Assembly: GCA_965231925.1 (NCBI GenBank)
Contig: OZ246894.1
Location: forward strand, 186,001-250,000
From: Poriferisodalis sp965231925
GTDB lineage: Bacteria > Actinomycetota > Acidimicrobiia > Acidimicrobiales > Poriferisodalaceae
DNA length: 64,000 bases
Reading direction: 5' to 3'
Part shown: piece by piece, positions 8,961 to 17,383 of the stretch
How the letters are laid out: each line of letters opens with the position of its first letter
How positions within the stretch are numbered: position 1 is the stretch's first letter
Program-made: the position numbers and the translations under genes
The notes under the pieces: model-generated
Told to the model about the DNA's origin: nothing
Databases searched by the model: none
Seen by the model: the letters and a program-made list of their open reading frames with translations, nothing else

Positions 8961-9443
8961 TTGTGTAAGCGGCGTGGTCTGAGGGTCCGCAGCGATGGGC
9001 TGTGAATTGGTGAGCAGCCTGGCAGGCTGCGAGCACCTCGGAGTCGGCGATTGCGCTTGGTCACTGGGAGCCAGCAATCGGCACGCGGCTGCATAAGACC
9101 GGCGAACTCGATGCGGGTCCGAGTCACGGCACCTGGTCACCGACAAATCCGTGAATCGCACCGCAGGGCGCGCGCATAATCGCCGGGTGTCTGCGCAACG
9201 GGCTGGCAGTCGCTTCGCTCGCTCCTCAACGAGGTCTCCACGGCGTTGGAGAAGTCCGCGAGATTGCTTCCAGGTGCGCTGCCGAGTCAAGGATCGCTTA
9301 GCCGTCGCGCACGGGGTACCGCCGCTTAGCGCTGGGGGCTGTGCGCTGGTCGTTGACCTCGAGCGTCCGGTCCTTGGCGCCTACCAAAGGGGCCGTTACC
9401 GGGATCGGGTCGGACGTGGTCATGCAGCTGTGCTGGCGGCGTC
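8961..9443. other. No recognisable gene
   Basis: Short frames exist in all three forward frames (one at 9,151-9,447 ends in a TGA overlapping the next ATG) but none has a recognised motif or a ribosome-binding site. The region includes the left flank of IS110 copy a. Confidence 0.4.
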
Positions 9444-9689
9444 ATGATCTCGCGGCAAGTCCTGAGGCGGCTTCACGGCAATGAGCAGCTCGAAACGCCT
9501 CAAGACCTGCGCACCAACCACCTTGTGGATGCTGTAGATGGGGCGAGCGTGGAGCAGGTCGGCCGAGAATTGGAGCGACTGATCGACGCCGGATACGTCA
9601 CAGCGGTCGAGTTCAAGTCGTTCGGCACGCCGTACGCCTATGGCGCATTGCGGATGACTGAGCGCGGGATGCTCGAGGCCACGGTTTGA
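9444..9689 (+). CDS. Small winged-helix-like hypothetical protein (81 aa)
   Basis: The 81-residue product (MISRQVLRRLHGNEQLETPQDLRTNHL...) has the alternating helix pattern of a winged-helix fold: a helical first half, VGRELERLIDAGYVTAVE as a recognition-helix-like stretch, and a beta wing ending in LRMTERG. This resembles small regulators of islands and prophages. Its stop overlaps a TTG start of the next gene (TTGA), so the two are probably translated together. Function unknown. Confidence 0.5.
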   Translation: MISRQVLRRLHGNEQLETPQDLRTNHLVDAVDGASVEQVGRELERLIDAGYVTAVEFKSFGTPYAYGALRMTERGMLEATV

Positions 9690-10069
9690 TTTCCAGGAAG
9701 CTGACTCGGCGACGTTGTCCCACGTGCAAGAGCACGCGTCGCCGCGTGAACCACAGGCGCCGCTACGTCTACTTCGTCGATCGGCGCCGAATGTACAAGT
9801 CGAATCAGCTCGCCTACCAAGTCGAGCGCGTCGAGCGCGGGGATTACGACCCAGACGGTCACACGAAAAGCGATGTGCTCACAGTCTGCGGGCACTGGAT
9901 GCCAGATGAGACAGACCCCCCAATCTGGGGCTTCGAGTCCGCCCGCGGAGCGGATGACATGGTCCAGCGTCTCAACGCCGGCCTGCCTCTCCACCGGGAG
10001 CGATGGGTCATCGGTGGCGCCGCGGTACTGATCGGGCTCGAATTCGCTCAGACGGTGGCTGCATTCTGA
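9686..10069 (+). CDS. Basic hypothetical protein with a CPTC motif (127 aa)
   Basis: The 127-residue protein begins with a very basic segment containing CPTC and RRRVNHRRRYVYF. An acidic middle follows (GDYDPDGHTKSDVL), with a possible second zinc-ligand group, CGH. The C-terminus ends in a hydrophobic stretch (VIGGAAVLIGLEFAQTVAAF). Start TTG 9,686 overlaps the preceding stop by four bases. I do not recognise the family. A zinc-binding or nucleic-acid-binding role is only a guess from the cysteines and arginines. Confidence 0.45.
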   Translation: MISRKLTRRRCPTCKSTRRRVNHRRRYVYFVDRRRMYKSNQLAYQVERVERGDYDPDGHTKSDVLTVCGHWMPDETDPPIWGFESARGADDMVQRLNAGLPLHRERWVIGGAAVLIGLEFAQTVAAF

Positions 10070-10218
10070 ACAAGGCCCGGCATCTCTGTGGCGCCCGCTG
10101 GAAGAGCGGTACAAGAGTGAGTCTGTAGAGACATAGGAGCCTGAACAGGCAAGGCACTACCCCGACAGTGGGCACTTCCCCCCGTTGACCGGTCAGTTGG
10201 TTGAGACGGGCTAGTCGC

Positions 10219-10449
10219 TCACGGGGTGGGCAGAGCGTCGCTCACTGCGCGTCGAACCCACGATGACACCGAGCGATCTTCGGCTGCGGCAACCGCTTTG
10301 ATCTGTTCGAGCACGCTCGGCGGAAAGCGCACGGCGATCGGATCGGACAGCCTCTGTGCGCGTCGTTGCGCTGGTCCTTGGGGACGCAGGTTCTCTGGCT
10401 GGCTGTAGAACTCGAATTCCTCGGCGGGGGTCATGTGCTCAGCGTTCAT
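10219..10449 (-). CDS. Ribbon-helix-helix antitoxin-like protein
   Basis: From ATG 10,449 the protein has 76 residues. Its C-terminal half (PIAVRFPPSVLEQIKAVAAA, then DRSVSSWVRRAV) is a ribbon-helix-helix domain: a beta strand with alternating residues, then two helices, as in CopG/BrnA-type antitoxins. The start overlaps the stop of the upstream toxin-like gene in an ATGA arrangement, so translation is coupled. The open frame extends to 10,512, but that lies inside the partner gene. Toxin-first order is as in BrnT/BrnA operons, in which the antitoxin represses the operon. Confidence 0.7.
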   Translation of the reverse strand: MNAEHMTPAEEFEFYSQPENLRPQGPAQRRAQRLSDPIAVRFPPSVLEQIKAVAAAEDRSVSSWVRRAVSDALPTP

Positions 10450-10751
10450 CTGTCCTCCAGGTATTGGGCGATGAGGTGCGAGGGTGCCTCGTAGCAACCG
10501 ATCGGTCGGCACCGTGTCGGGTCGCCCGAGTCCGACGGAGCGAGGGGGACTACCAGCACGGCTCCGCTGACTTCGGAGACCGTGAGCCGGTGCGCCGGCG
10601 GGGTCGCAGGGTAGAAGAGCGGTTCGTTTCGCCAGACGTCGATGATGTCGGGTACGCCGAGCGCGCCGTGTTTGAACAGGTGCGGCAATTGGTCAGTGAT
10701 TTCGAACGGGTCATCGTCGTCGAGGAGATCTAGGTCGAGGAGGTTCTCCAC
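10446..10751 (-). CDS. BrnT-like toxin candidate
   Basis: The 101-residue protein opens with an acidic stretch (LDLLDDDD). A core follows: FEITDQLPHLFKHGALGVPDIIDVWRNEPLFY, a helix and beta layout like the BrnT / DUF4258-type RNase fold (HL.KHG then D-I..V..N.P.F). It ends GCYEAPSHLIAQYLEDR. It is the first gene of a two-gene minus-strand operon with the RHH gene, overlapping it by four bases. The toxin role is inferred from size, order and fold pattern. The catalytic residues of classic BrnT are not clearly identifiable. Confidence 0.55.
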   Translation of the reverse strand: MENLLDLDLLDDDDPFEITDQLPHLFKHGALGVPDIIDVWRNEPLFYPATPPAHRLTVSEVSGAVLVVPLAPSDSGDPTRCRPIGCYEAPSHLIAQYLEDR

Positions 10752-11166
10752 AAAGGTGAGTGTATTACAAACAAATACGAACCGGGCGCGGATGGAGGTT
10801 CGCTCGACCGACGTTTTCGACGCCTCGTCCAGCAGCGATCAAGCGGGGGATCGCGCGAAGCGGTCTCGCAGGGGTCGGGCGTCGTCGGCATGGCCGTGAC
10901 GTGGCTGCGGATGATGCACTGCCGCTCAAGGCGGCTGGGCGGGACCGGCGCGGTCGCGTCAGCGCGTGCGCTGTTGGCCGAGCCGAGGCCGGGACCCGTG
11001 CAGGCTCTTGAGGATCATGACCCTGCGCGAAGCGCGACGAACCCATGAACGCCATCCCGCCGACCGTGTCACCCGCTGAACGCGGCGCGACGACCAGACG
11101 CGAAACCAGTCGCATGCACCCGCCTCTTGACGAGGGACTGTCGGGCAAACCCCCCGGACAGTCGTC
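10752..11166. other. No recognisable gene
   Basis: Between the toxin-antitoxin pair and the IS30 end I see only low-complexity frames without motifs. The first 60 bases next to the toxin gene are the likely promoter side of that operon. Confidence 0.35.
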
Positions 11167-12155
11167 GGACTCCACCGGTGGTTACGAGTGACCGGTCATG
11201 ACGACCGGTTGTTCGACACAGCAACCATCGGTGGACGTGTCGGGTATGGCAGCGAGGCTGAGCGCGTTCGAGCGCGCCCGGATTGAGGAGATTAGATCGG
11301 CGGGAGCGGTCGCTGTTGACATCGCGGGGGTGCTGGGTCGGTATTCGGCGACGGTCTATCGGCGAGCTGGGCCGCTGCGGCGGTGTCGGGACGGTGTGCG
11401 ATGTGGCGGAGGTGCATGCTGATGCGCACCAGCATGCGCGGCGGCCCGCGCTCTGAAGCTCATAGCGGACCCGGTGCTGGCCGGCGAGGCGCGACAACGG
11501 CTGAAGCAGCGCCGATGTGGCCGCCGGGTGTGCGCGGAGACGATCTGCTGGGACGCGTGCAGGGACTGCGGGCTCGGTGCCGATACGTGGAAGGACCTGC
11601 CGCGTGCGCGGTGGCGCCGCCACAGCAACAAGGCCAGGCCGCCTCGGGGCCGCCGACCGCTGAGCGGGCGGCTCGCTGTCGTGGGGGAGCGAACCGAGCC
11701 GGGCCACTGGGAGGGCGACCTGATTATCGGGGCAGCCAAACGCACGGCCGCGGCCGCCTTGGTCGAGCGGGTCAGCCGTCACACGCTGGTCGTCGCGTTG
11801 CCGCACGGCTACCGCGCGCTCCAAGTCGCCGCATCTGTCACCGATGCCCTGGCGAATCAGCCGGCTCATCTGGTGCGCAGCCTGACTTGGGACCAAGGCC
11901 GCGAGATAGCCCACTGGGCCCACGTCGAGGCAGCACTTGGCATCGAGGTGTTCTTCTGCGAATCTCACAGCCCACGCCAGCGCGGCACCAACGGGCTGCT
12001 GCGACGATGCGTGCCCAAGGGCACACCGCTGGACCTCAACCCGCTGCGACTGTCGATCATTGAGGACAACCCCGTCTGGATGCCCCGCCGACTCCACAAC
12101 TGGCGATCAGCCGCCGACATCTACACTCAACTCGCTCGCAACCACCGATAGAGCC
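11167..12155 (+). mobile_element. IS30-family element, decayed copy 1
   Basis: The left end GGACTCCACCGGTGGTTACG and the right end CAACCACCGATAGAGCC form imperfect inverted repeats shared with the IS30 copy at 18,402-19,277. The element is 989 bases long. Its transposase gene is broken. Confidence 0.75.
11246..12151 (+). pseudogene. IS30 transposase, frameshifted and missing catalytic Glu
   Basis: The N-terminal helix-turn-helix part (MAARLSAFERARIEEIRSAG) ends in a shifted frame near 11,360. The catalytic domain continues in another frame from about 11,474: GHWEGDLIIGA with the first Asp, and SLTWDQGREIA with the second. Where the related copy reads QRGTNEQTNGLLR, this one reads QRGTNGLLR, so the catalytic Glu is deleted. 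The gene cannot make an active transposase. Confidence 0.8.
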
Positions 12156-12236
12156 TGCCGAGGCTTGGCGCGTCGGAGTGCCTCCTTGCAGAAGCAGTGT
12201 TCGCGGGTACTTTCTTGCGAGTCAGGAGGGGCTGTG

Positions 12237-13661
12237 ATGCATGTCGAAGTTGAAGTCGGCCAGTTGGACCTTGACGTTCGCAACCCGCGGCACGGCGAAG
12301 TCATGAGCCAAGATGCGGCACTGCGGTCGCTTGTCCGCGACCAAGCACGCACGAATGACAGCCTGCTCGTCAATCTCGCTCTCGACATTCACCGCCACGG
12401 GCTCAGCCCGGCACTGCGATTCATCGTCATGGAGAAGCCCGACGGGCGCTATGCGGTGCTTGATGGGAACCGAAGACTTGCCGCCCTGCGTTTGCTTCGG
12501 ACACCCGACCTGCTGCCACCGGGGCCAGGGGCCAGCGAATTCGCCGACCTGGTGAGCGGGCCCGGGAATCAGCCTGATCGGGTTGGGTGTTACGTCGTTT
12601 CTGAACGCGAGGACGCTGGTGATTGGTTGGAGCGGACTCACACTGGGCAGGCGGACGGCAGAGGCACCGTGCAGTGGTCACCGGCGGCCCAGCATCGCTG
12701 GCGCCCGGTTGGGCGACCGACTCAAACGTCGAGAGCAATCGATGTTTTGGACTGGCTCAAGCGTCACGTCGACGACGAAGACGATGTTCAGGACGGCATC
12801 GGCTATGTCGTGCGCAACGCCACAACCAATCTCGGTCGCCTGGTCCAGACAACCATCGTGCGAGATCTCGTCGGATTCCATTTCGAAGGACGCGAGCTCG
12901 TCCCTGATGCGCCCGAAGCGGACCTCGTGCGACGCCTCAGCGTCGTCGTCGTCGATCTCGCCTCAGGGCGAGCCGTGACTGACATCGCCCGCAAGGAAGA
13001 CCGTGAGCAGTACATCCGCGATCTGCTGGGAGCAGATTTGCACGGCCAACAGCCCGAATCCCCGCAGGCACCACTTCTCGAGGACGATGAGTTCGACGAG
13101 GACACTTCGGGCCCTGCTGTGCAAGATGACAGGGGCGAGACCGACGCGCCCTCAGGCGGTGACGAAGATTCAGACAGCGGATCGAGCCAAGATGCCGAGC
13201 CGCGCACGCCTGATCGTCGCCTTACGCCTCGCCTGTTCCGGGATGTGACAGTTGATGGGTTGCATGCGCGGACACAAACCATCTTCTGGGAGTTGCGGAA
13301 TCTCGATCTCTCGAAGTTCCCGAACGCAGCGGCTGTTCTGCTGCGTTGTGCCATCGAACTCAGCGTCGACGAGCACCTCGACGTTATTGGCCGTACACCA
13401 TCACCTGACACAGAGCTCGCCAAGCGGATCCGGGGCTCCGTCGACGCGCTCAAGGCTGGTAGTTCCGGGGACAAGCGCTTCGAGAGCATCCTCACTGACT
13501 TGGGCAAGCAGTACAGCCTCGTGTCGGCGCGGAATCTGAACCAGTACGTGCACAACATCAACAATTCGCCGCTCCCGCGCGACCTCGAGACCATCTCGGT
13601 CAACTACAGCCCGCTCATCGAGGGCATATCGGCAGCAATCAAGGCACGGCGGGCAAACTGA
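12237..13661 (+). CDS. ParB-like domain protein with C-terminal HEPN-type motif
   Basis: ATG 12,237 follows AGGAGG (12,224-12,229) and gives a 474-residue protein. The first 120 residues form a ParB/Srx-like domain: VRNPRHGEV, then HGLSPALRFIV and LDGNRRLAALRLL. The middle is helical, with DVLDWLKRHVDD and RNATTNLGRLVQTTIVRDL. A long acidic linker (about 265-330) leads to a helical C-terminus (TIFWELRNLDLSKFPNAAAVLLRCAIEL). That part carries RNLNQYVH (Arg432 to His439), an R-N-x5-H motif like the active site of HEPN RNases. Its partner DNA adenine methylase starts five bases after the stop. A defence or DNA-modification role is inferred. Neither domain alone fixes the function. Confidence 0.65.
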   Translation: MHVEVEVGQLDLDVRNPRHGEVMSQDAALRSLVRDQARTNDSLLVNLALDIHRHGLSPALRFIVMEKPDGRYAVLDGNRRLAALRLLRTPDLLPPGPGASEFADLVSGPGNQPDRVGCYVVSEREDAGDWLERTHTGQADGRGTVQWSPAAQHRWRPVGRPTQTSRAIDVLDWLKRHVDDEDDVQDGIGYVVRNATTNLGRLVQTTIVRDLVGFHFEGRELVPDAPEADLVRRLSVVVVDLASGRAVTDIARKEDREQYIRDLLGADLHGQQPESPQAPLLEDDEFDEDTSGPAVQDDRGETDAPSGGDEDSDSGSSQDAEPRTPDRRLTPRLFRDVTVDGLHARTQTIFWELRNLDLSKFPNAAAVLLRCAIELSVDEHLDVIGRTPSPDTELAKRIRGSVDALKAGSSGDKRFESILTDLGKQYSLVSARNLNQYVHNINNSPLPRDLETISVNYSPLIEGISAAIKARRAN

Positions 13662-13666
13662 GCACC

Positions 13667-14602
13667 GTGGCGTTCTTGAGCCCGTTGCGATACCCAGGAG
13701 GCAAGGGCCTCCTGCTCAAGTTCGCTGAAGCCATCCTGCGCCAGAACGTGCCATCGGATGCCACCTATGTGGAGCCATTCGCCGGCGGCGCCGGCGTCGC
13801 CCTTGGGCTCCTGCAAGCAGATGTGGTGGAGCATGCGGTCATCGGTGATGCGGACCGGCGTATCGCAGCTTTCTGGCGAGCCGCCACAGATCACAGCGAT
13901 GAGTTCATCGAACGCGTGGAAAGCTGCGAAGTGACGATCGACACCTGGCACCAGCAAGCACAAATCGTCCGCGAGGGCTCCGAGGACGAGGTGGAGCTGG
14001 CCTTCGCGACCTTCTTTCTGAACCGCACCAATCACTCGGGCATAATCGATGCCCGCCCTATCGGCGGACTGAACCAAGACGGGCCGTGGCCACTGGACTG
14101 CCGCTTCAACAAGAAGAACCTGGTGAATCGCCTCGGCCTGGTCAGCGGCCTCGCCGACCGCATCGAAGTCCGACACGGCGATGGGGCGAATCTCGTGACA
14201 CAGATCACAGCCGATCCCGACGTGCCGCTATTCATCTACGCCGACCCGCCCTACCTCACCAAGTCTGACGACCTGTATCTAGACACGATGACACATGCCC
14301 GCCACCAGGAGCTCGCAGCAGCACTGCGGGCGAGCAACTGCTGTTGGATGGCCAGCTACGACGTTGACGACCGAGTGACCGAGGAGCTGTATCGGTATTC
14401 GCCGATCTTGCGTTTCGATCTTCGACACAGCGCCCGGCGATCCCATGTAGGTCGTGAACTCATGGTGTTCTCGACAGCGTGTGTTGTGGGTGAGGCGCGA
14501 TCACTGTTGCGAGACCCCACTTGGGTCCGTGAGACAATGTCAGCACCAGCCGTACCGCGTGCTATCTCTGCTCAGCCGAACACGCCTCGCCGCGACCGCT
14601 GA
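13667..14602 (+). CDS. DNA adenine N6-methyltransferase, Dam/D12 class
   Basis: The 311-residue protein has the D12-class layout: RYPGGKGLL near residue 8 (AdoMet binding, FxGxG-like motif I), VEPFAGGAGVALGL, and the catalytic motif IV DPPY in FIYADPPYLTK. FFLNRTNHSGI is typical of Dam-type enzymes. The start GTG lies five bases after the ParB-like gene's stop, so the two form one transcript. No restriction endonuclease gene is adjacent. About 45 C-terminal residues after the last conserved block look unstructured. It methylates adenine in an unknown target sequence. Confidence 0.85.
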   Translation: MAFLSPLRYPGGKGLLLKFAEAILRQNVPSDATYVEPFAGGAGVALGLLQADVVEHAVIGDADRRIAAFWRAATDHSDEFIERVESCEVTIDTWHQQAQIVREGSEDEVELAFATFFLNRTNHSGIIDARPIGGLNQDGPWPLDCRFNKKNLVNRLGLVSGLADRIEVRHGDGANLVTQITADPDVPLFIYADPPYLTKSDDLYLDTMTHARHQELAAALRASNCCWMASYDVDDRVTEELYRYSPILRFDLRHSARRSHVGRELMVFSTACVVGEARSLLRDPTWVRETMSAPAVPRAISAQPNTPRRDR

Positions 14603-14622
14603 CCCGGCTCTCGTGACCATGA

Positions 14623-14652
14623 AACAGTGAAGATATGGGCAGGGAGCGGGCT
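14623..14652 (+). mobile_element. Solitary left end of an IS110 copy-b type element
   Basis: Thirty bases starting AACAGTGAAGATATGGGC match the left boundary of the IS110 element at 21,136-21,165 with two mismatches. The similarity stops after GCGGGC-T/C-GT. A matching right end in the same orientation lies at 16,568-16,614. Confidence 0.65.
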
Positions 14653-14870
14653 GTCGGCTCGTCGGCATCGATTCCGAGTCGCGAAGCGGGGGCGTTCGCC
14701 TACGCTTCGGCTGCCGCGGTGCAGGAGCGCCTCGTGTCGGGAGGTCTCGGCTGGGGTGTGGCACGACGGCACTGGTGGTTGGAGACGAGCGATGACATGT
14801 GCGGCTTCACTGAGTCGATGGCTTTACGAGCACGATGAGAGTCCGAAGCGTAGGCGGTGTCTACAAGATG
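14653..14870. other. No recognisable gene
   Basis: Between the IS110 left-end remnant and the small gene at 14,871 only weak frames are present. A forward frame at 14,635-14,838 has no motif and no clear ribosome-binding site. Confidence 0.35.
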
Positions 14871-15053
14871 TCAGCCGAGAGTTTCGAGGATGGCCTTGTG
14901 GAGTTCTCCGTAGGCCTTGGTCCAGTCATCGGTATCGAGCTGGCCCATCGCGTCGGTAGTGATGTTGGGTAGATGTTCGCAGGCGAGGACGGCAGCGAGG
15001 TGTCCTGGCATGGCGGGCCAACTGACTGGGCGAGTGACTTGGGGTCCAGGCAT
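14871..15053 (-). CDS. Small hypothetical protein (60 aa)
   Basis: ATG 15,053 follows AAGGAA at a suitable distance on the minus strand. The 60-residue product ends in a likely amphipathic helix (WTKAYGELHKAILETLG) and has a proline-rich start. It lies downstream of the DUF6941-like gene with 76 bases between and may belong to the same transcript. The family is not recognised. Confidence 0.45.
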   Translation of the reverse strand: MPGPQVTRPVSWPAMPGHLAAVLACEHLPNITTDAMGQLDTDDWTKAYGELHKAILETLG

Positions 15054-15129
15054 GTGGGGTTCCTTGTTCGGGGTCTTGTAGGGGGTTTGTAAGTGGTTAT
15101 CTCTAGTGGATGCCCGGCGACCCTCGGGG

Positions 15130-15540
15130 CTAGTCGGTGTCTGGCGGGCTGTCGGCGCGGAACGCGAGAGCGATTTCTTCGGATGCCTCGGGAACTACTA
15201 CGATTTGGTAACGACCCGGATTCGGCAGAGCGACATCGCGCAGATCGAGCACTGTGGGGATGAGGAGCATTTCGCCGGGGTCGAGGTCGACGATCTCGCC
15301 GATTTGGAACGCGGCCATGGCTTCTGCGAGTTGCTGGCCGTCGCTGTCTTCGACGCGTGCCACGATTTCGTGTGGCAGTTTGGCTTCGGCAGCGGACAGT
15401 TCCAGCATGAGCGCCAGCATGACACCCATGGAGGCTGGAAATTCTGCACGCAGAGCACGCGTGACACCCGCTGAAGCTATGGTCAGCATCCGTTCTCGTA
15501 CCTGCGCGAAGTCGCACAGGGCGGCGACCCGTACGATCAT
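15130..15540 (-). CDS. DUF6941-like protein, third gene of HicAB cassette 1
   Basis: The 136-residue protein starts VRVAALCDFAQVRERMLTIASAG and ends in a beta-rich half (IPTVLDLRDVALPNPGRYQIVV). It looks like a compact beta-sandwich or C2-like protein of the DUF6941 type. It begins three bases after the HicB-like stop. A clear paralogue at 17,945-18,367 sits in the same third position after another HicA/HicB-like pair (shared CDFAQVR, LTIAS, DLRDV/DFRDVSLP, GRYQ). The repeated association implies a linked function. What that is remains unknown. Confidence 0.6.
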   Translation of the reverse strand: MIVRVAALCDFAQVRERMLTIASAGVTRALRAEFPASMGVMLALMLELSAAEAKLPHEIVARVEDSDGQQLAEAMAAFQIGEIVDLDPGEMLLIPTVLDLRDVALPNPGRYQIVVVPEASEEIALAFRADSPPDTD

Positions 15541-15543
15541 CGG

Positions 15544-15837
15544 CTAGGCGGCGATGAGAGTCTTGAGAGAAGTGCCGACCTGGGTCATGGATGGGAGACC
15601 GACTGTGGTCGGCAGGTGCCCATTCTGATCAATCTCGATGCGAGGTTCGGGCTGTGGCTCAGCCGGGGCCACGAGACGGATCGCGAGTTCGTCAGCGAAG
15701 CCTTCCTCGGCTGCCCATTCTTGGATTGTGGCAACCAAGGCTTGGAGACGATCTGCTGCGCCGGTGAAACCGCGGTCGTCCTCGGCGCACCAGCGAGGCC
15801 CTTCCTCCAGATTCGGGTACACCCGCACTTCAGTCAT
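15544..15837 (-). CDS. HicB-like antitoxin, cassette 1
   Basis: The start at ATG 15,837 is chosen because it follows GGGGGAA and aligns with the paralogue's MHEVRIHPN. An ATG at 15,873 overlapping the HicA stop (ATGA) is the alternative. The 97-residue protein has the partial RNase H-like fold of HicB (VRVYPNLEEGPRWCAEDDRGF, then a helix LQALVATIQEW). It lacks the usual C-terminal HTH or RHH DNA-binding domain, ending instead in a short strand and helix. It presumably neutralises HicA by direct binding. Confidence 0.6.
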   Translation of the reverse strand: MTEVRVYPNLEEGPRWCAEDDRGFTGAADRLQALVATIQEWAAEEGFADELAIRLVAPAEPQPEPRIEIDQNGHLPTTVGLPSMTQVGTSLKTLIAA

Positions 15838-15869
15838 TCGTTCCCCCGGTGGGATTGTGCCCATAATGG

Positions 15870-16106
15870 TCATAGTAGATCTGCGATCTCGGTTGCCGTC
15901 AACCCTGCCAAGTCAACCAGCATCCGCTTCAACTGGTGGGGCGGAACATCGTGGCTGTCGTGGTACGCGAAGCCTATGGGCAAACGCCCGGCAGCGACGA
16001 GCTTGCGATGCGAGCCCTTGCGCCGAACCTCGGTGTAGCCAATCTTGTGAAGCAGGCTCAGGACTTCCCGCGCTTGGAGAGCAGGCCAGTGGTTCCCCGA
16101 ACTCAC
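15870..16106 (-). CDS. HicA-family mRNA interferase toxin, cassette 1
   Basis: From GTG 16,106 the protein has 78 residues; TTG 16,115 is possible. The double-stranded-RNA-binding-like fold of HicA is visible: EVLSLLHKIGYTEVRRKGSHRKLV, with the active His in GSHR, then a strand and VPPHQLKRMLVDLAGLTATEI. The stop overlaps an upstream ATG of the HicB-like gene. HicA toxins cleave mRNA independently of the ribosome and are neutralised by HicB. The paralogue at 17,384-17,629 shares GSHR, FAYH and VPP. Confidence 0.75.
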   Translation of the reverse strand: MSSGNHWPALQAREVLSLLHKIGYTEVRRKGSHRKLVAAGRLPIGFAYHDSHDVPPHQLKRMLVDLAGLTATEIADLL

Positions 16107-16162
16107 GGCCGGCAAGTTATCTGCGCTCTGCGGGTACGGGCCGCCTCAGCCCCAATGCGTCA

Positions 16163-16567
16163 GCGAGGCTACGTTGAGCGCCGCGCTCGCCGCGGCGGCG
16201 TCGGCGGGTGTGTTGTCTGTGTCCATTGCGGCCGGCGATGATCGTTCCGCTGCTGATGATGATGAGGGCGACACGAACGGCGGCGGCATGGCCGATGCTG
16301 CTGATCCGGTGCGGCCCGGCAGCCATGTCTCGCTGTATTTCAGTGATGACATCGAGGCTGCGGGCGATGCAGCGAACGATGCTTTGCTGGCGAAGCTGAG
16401 CGGCGTCATCGAGGTGAACTTCAACGCCTGCATCGCGTCTGTCGTGCACGACGAGCTGCTCGAGGACATCTTGGCCGCAGCAGCCAGACGCTCCAAGCTC
16501 AGCAACGACGCTTCAGGCATCCGCCTCGCTTCCGCCGGCGACGGCTCGAACCCTGCTGGGGCGGACT
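16163..16567 (+). pseudogene. CWB2-protein gene debris
   Basis: The frame reads AALAAAASAGVLSVSIAAGDD, then TNGGGMADAADPVRPGSHVSLYFSDD, then GVIEVNFNACIASVVHDELLEDILAAAARRSKLSNDASGI. These are diverged, shortened forms of CWB2-gene segments near 1,270-1,470, 1,510 and 5,320-5,450, so large internal deletions have occurred. It runs directly into an IS110 right end. A full signal peptide and cell-wall repeats are absent. Confidence 0.7.
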
Positions 16568-16614
16568 CGACCTCGCCACCCTCAGGACCCGCACTTGACA
16601 TCTATAGGAACGTC
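16568..16614 (+). mobile_element. Solitary right end of an IS110 copy-b type element
   Basis: About 47 bases match the last codons and right end of the IS110 copy at 22,417-22,462 (GACCTCGCCACCCTC, then CACTTGACATCTATAGG and AACGTC). The match stops at exactly the same base as the right boundary inferred for the complete element. Confidence 0.75.
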
Positions 16615-16700
16615 GTAGGGCGAATCAGGTGACAAGGGAGCGTCTGACATGCCCTACAGGCGGGCTGCCCGCCTGATCGGCAAAGGCCAACAACGAAGGA

Positions 16701-16724
16701 GCCCCGGGGCACCCGCCCCGGGGC
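16701..16724 (+). terminator. Hairpin related to the CWB2 terminator
   Basis: A perfect 9-base-pair stem (GCCCCGGGG / CCCCGGGGC) with the same CACCCG loop as the hairpin at 7,038-7,071. It is followed by CCTTTC. It sits downstream of the CWB2 debris, matching its place in the other copy. Confidence 0.5.
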
Positions 16725-17383
16725 CCTTTCGCGTCCAGGGCTCTGCTTGAACACTGCGACCCGCGAGGAACTGCCCGCCGGGCTCGAGGGTGACGCGCAG
16801 CGCCGCCTATCGGCGTTTCACCCGACGCGTGCAGTCCCCAGAAGAGGCCCATCCACACCGCCGAGAGGAGGTTCAGCCGGCTCCGAGAACGGTTTGGGCG
16901 CCGCTGGATGCTGCCCCTACGGTCGGCGCAGCTCGCGGCTCTCGCGTTCGAGGACCTCGGGCCGGACACGCTCCGCTGTGGTCATCTCGTCGCGGACTGC
17001 TGCGCCGGTCTCGGCGCACCCGCACCCGCAGCCGGATCGGCTCCGCCGACAGCCCGCGCCTGTGAGCGACCCAGCAGATCGCCTCCCATCTCGAACCGCG
17101 GCCACGCTCACGCCCGGCCACCATCGGGACCGCCCGCTCACCCAGCTCAGCGCGACAGCCCCCATCGTTCGCCACAGCCCCGTCCTTCCCAAGAACCAGA
17201 GCCTTCATCAAGCCAGGGCGATTCAAGCGTCCGACAGGCCCGCCGGGAACACGATCGACGCCGGGTCTGCTGGTTGATCTCGGCGGCGAGTTCGGAGTCA
17301 ACATCGGCCGCAATCAGCGTGCGGCTGACTCGCGGGTCCCTTGCTCACGATATGGTCTCGCGGTCGGGGCCGAGGGGGGGTTG
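16725..17383. other. Rearranged non-coding debris
   Basis: The first 200 bases are a diverged repeat of 7,072-7,198, the CWB2 downstream region. The rest holds only long GC-rich frames without motifs. The final 60 bases before 17,384 should hold the promoter of HicAB cassette 2. Confidence 0.4.
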
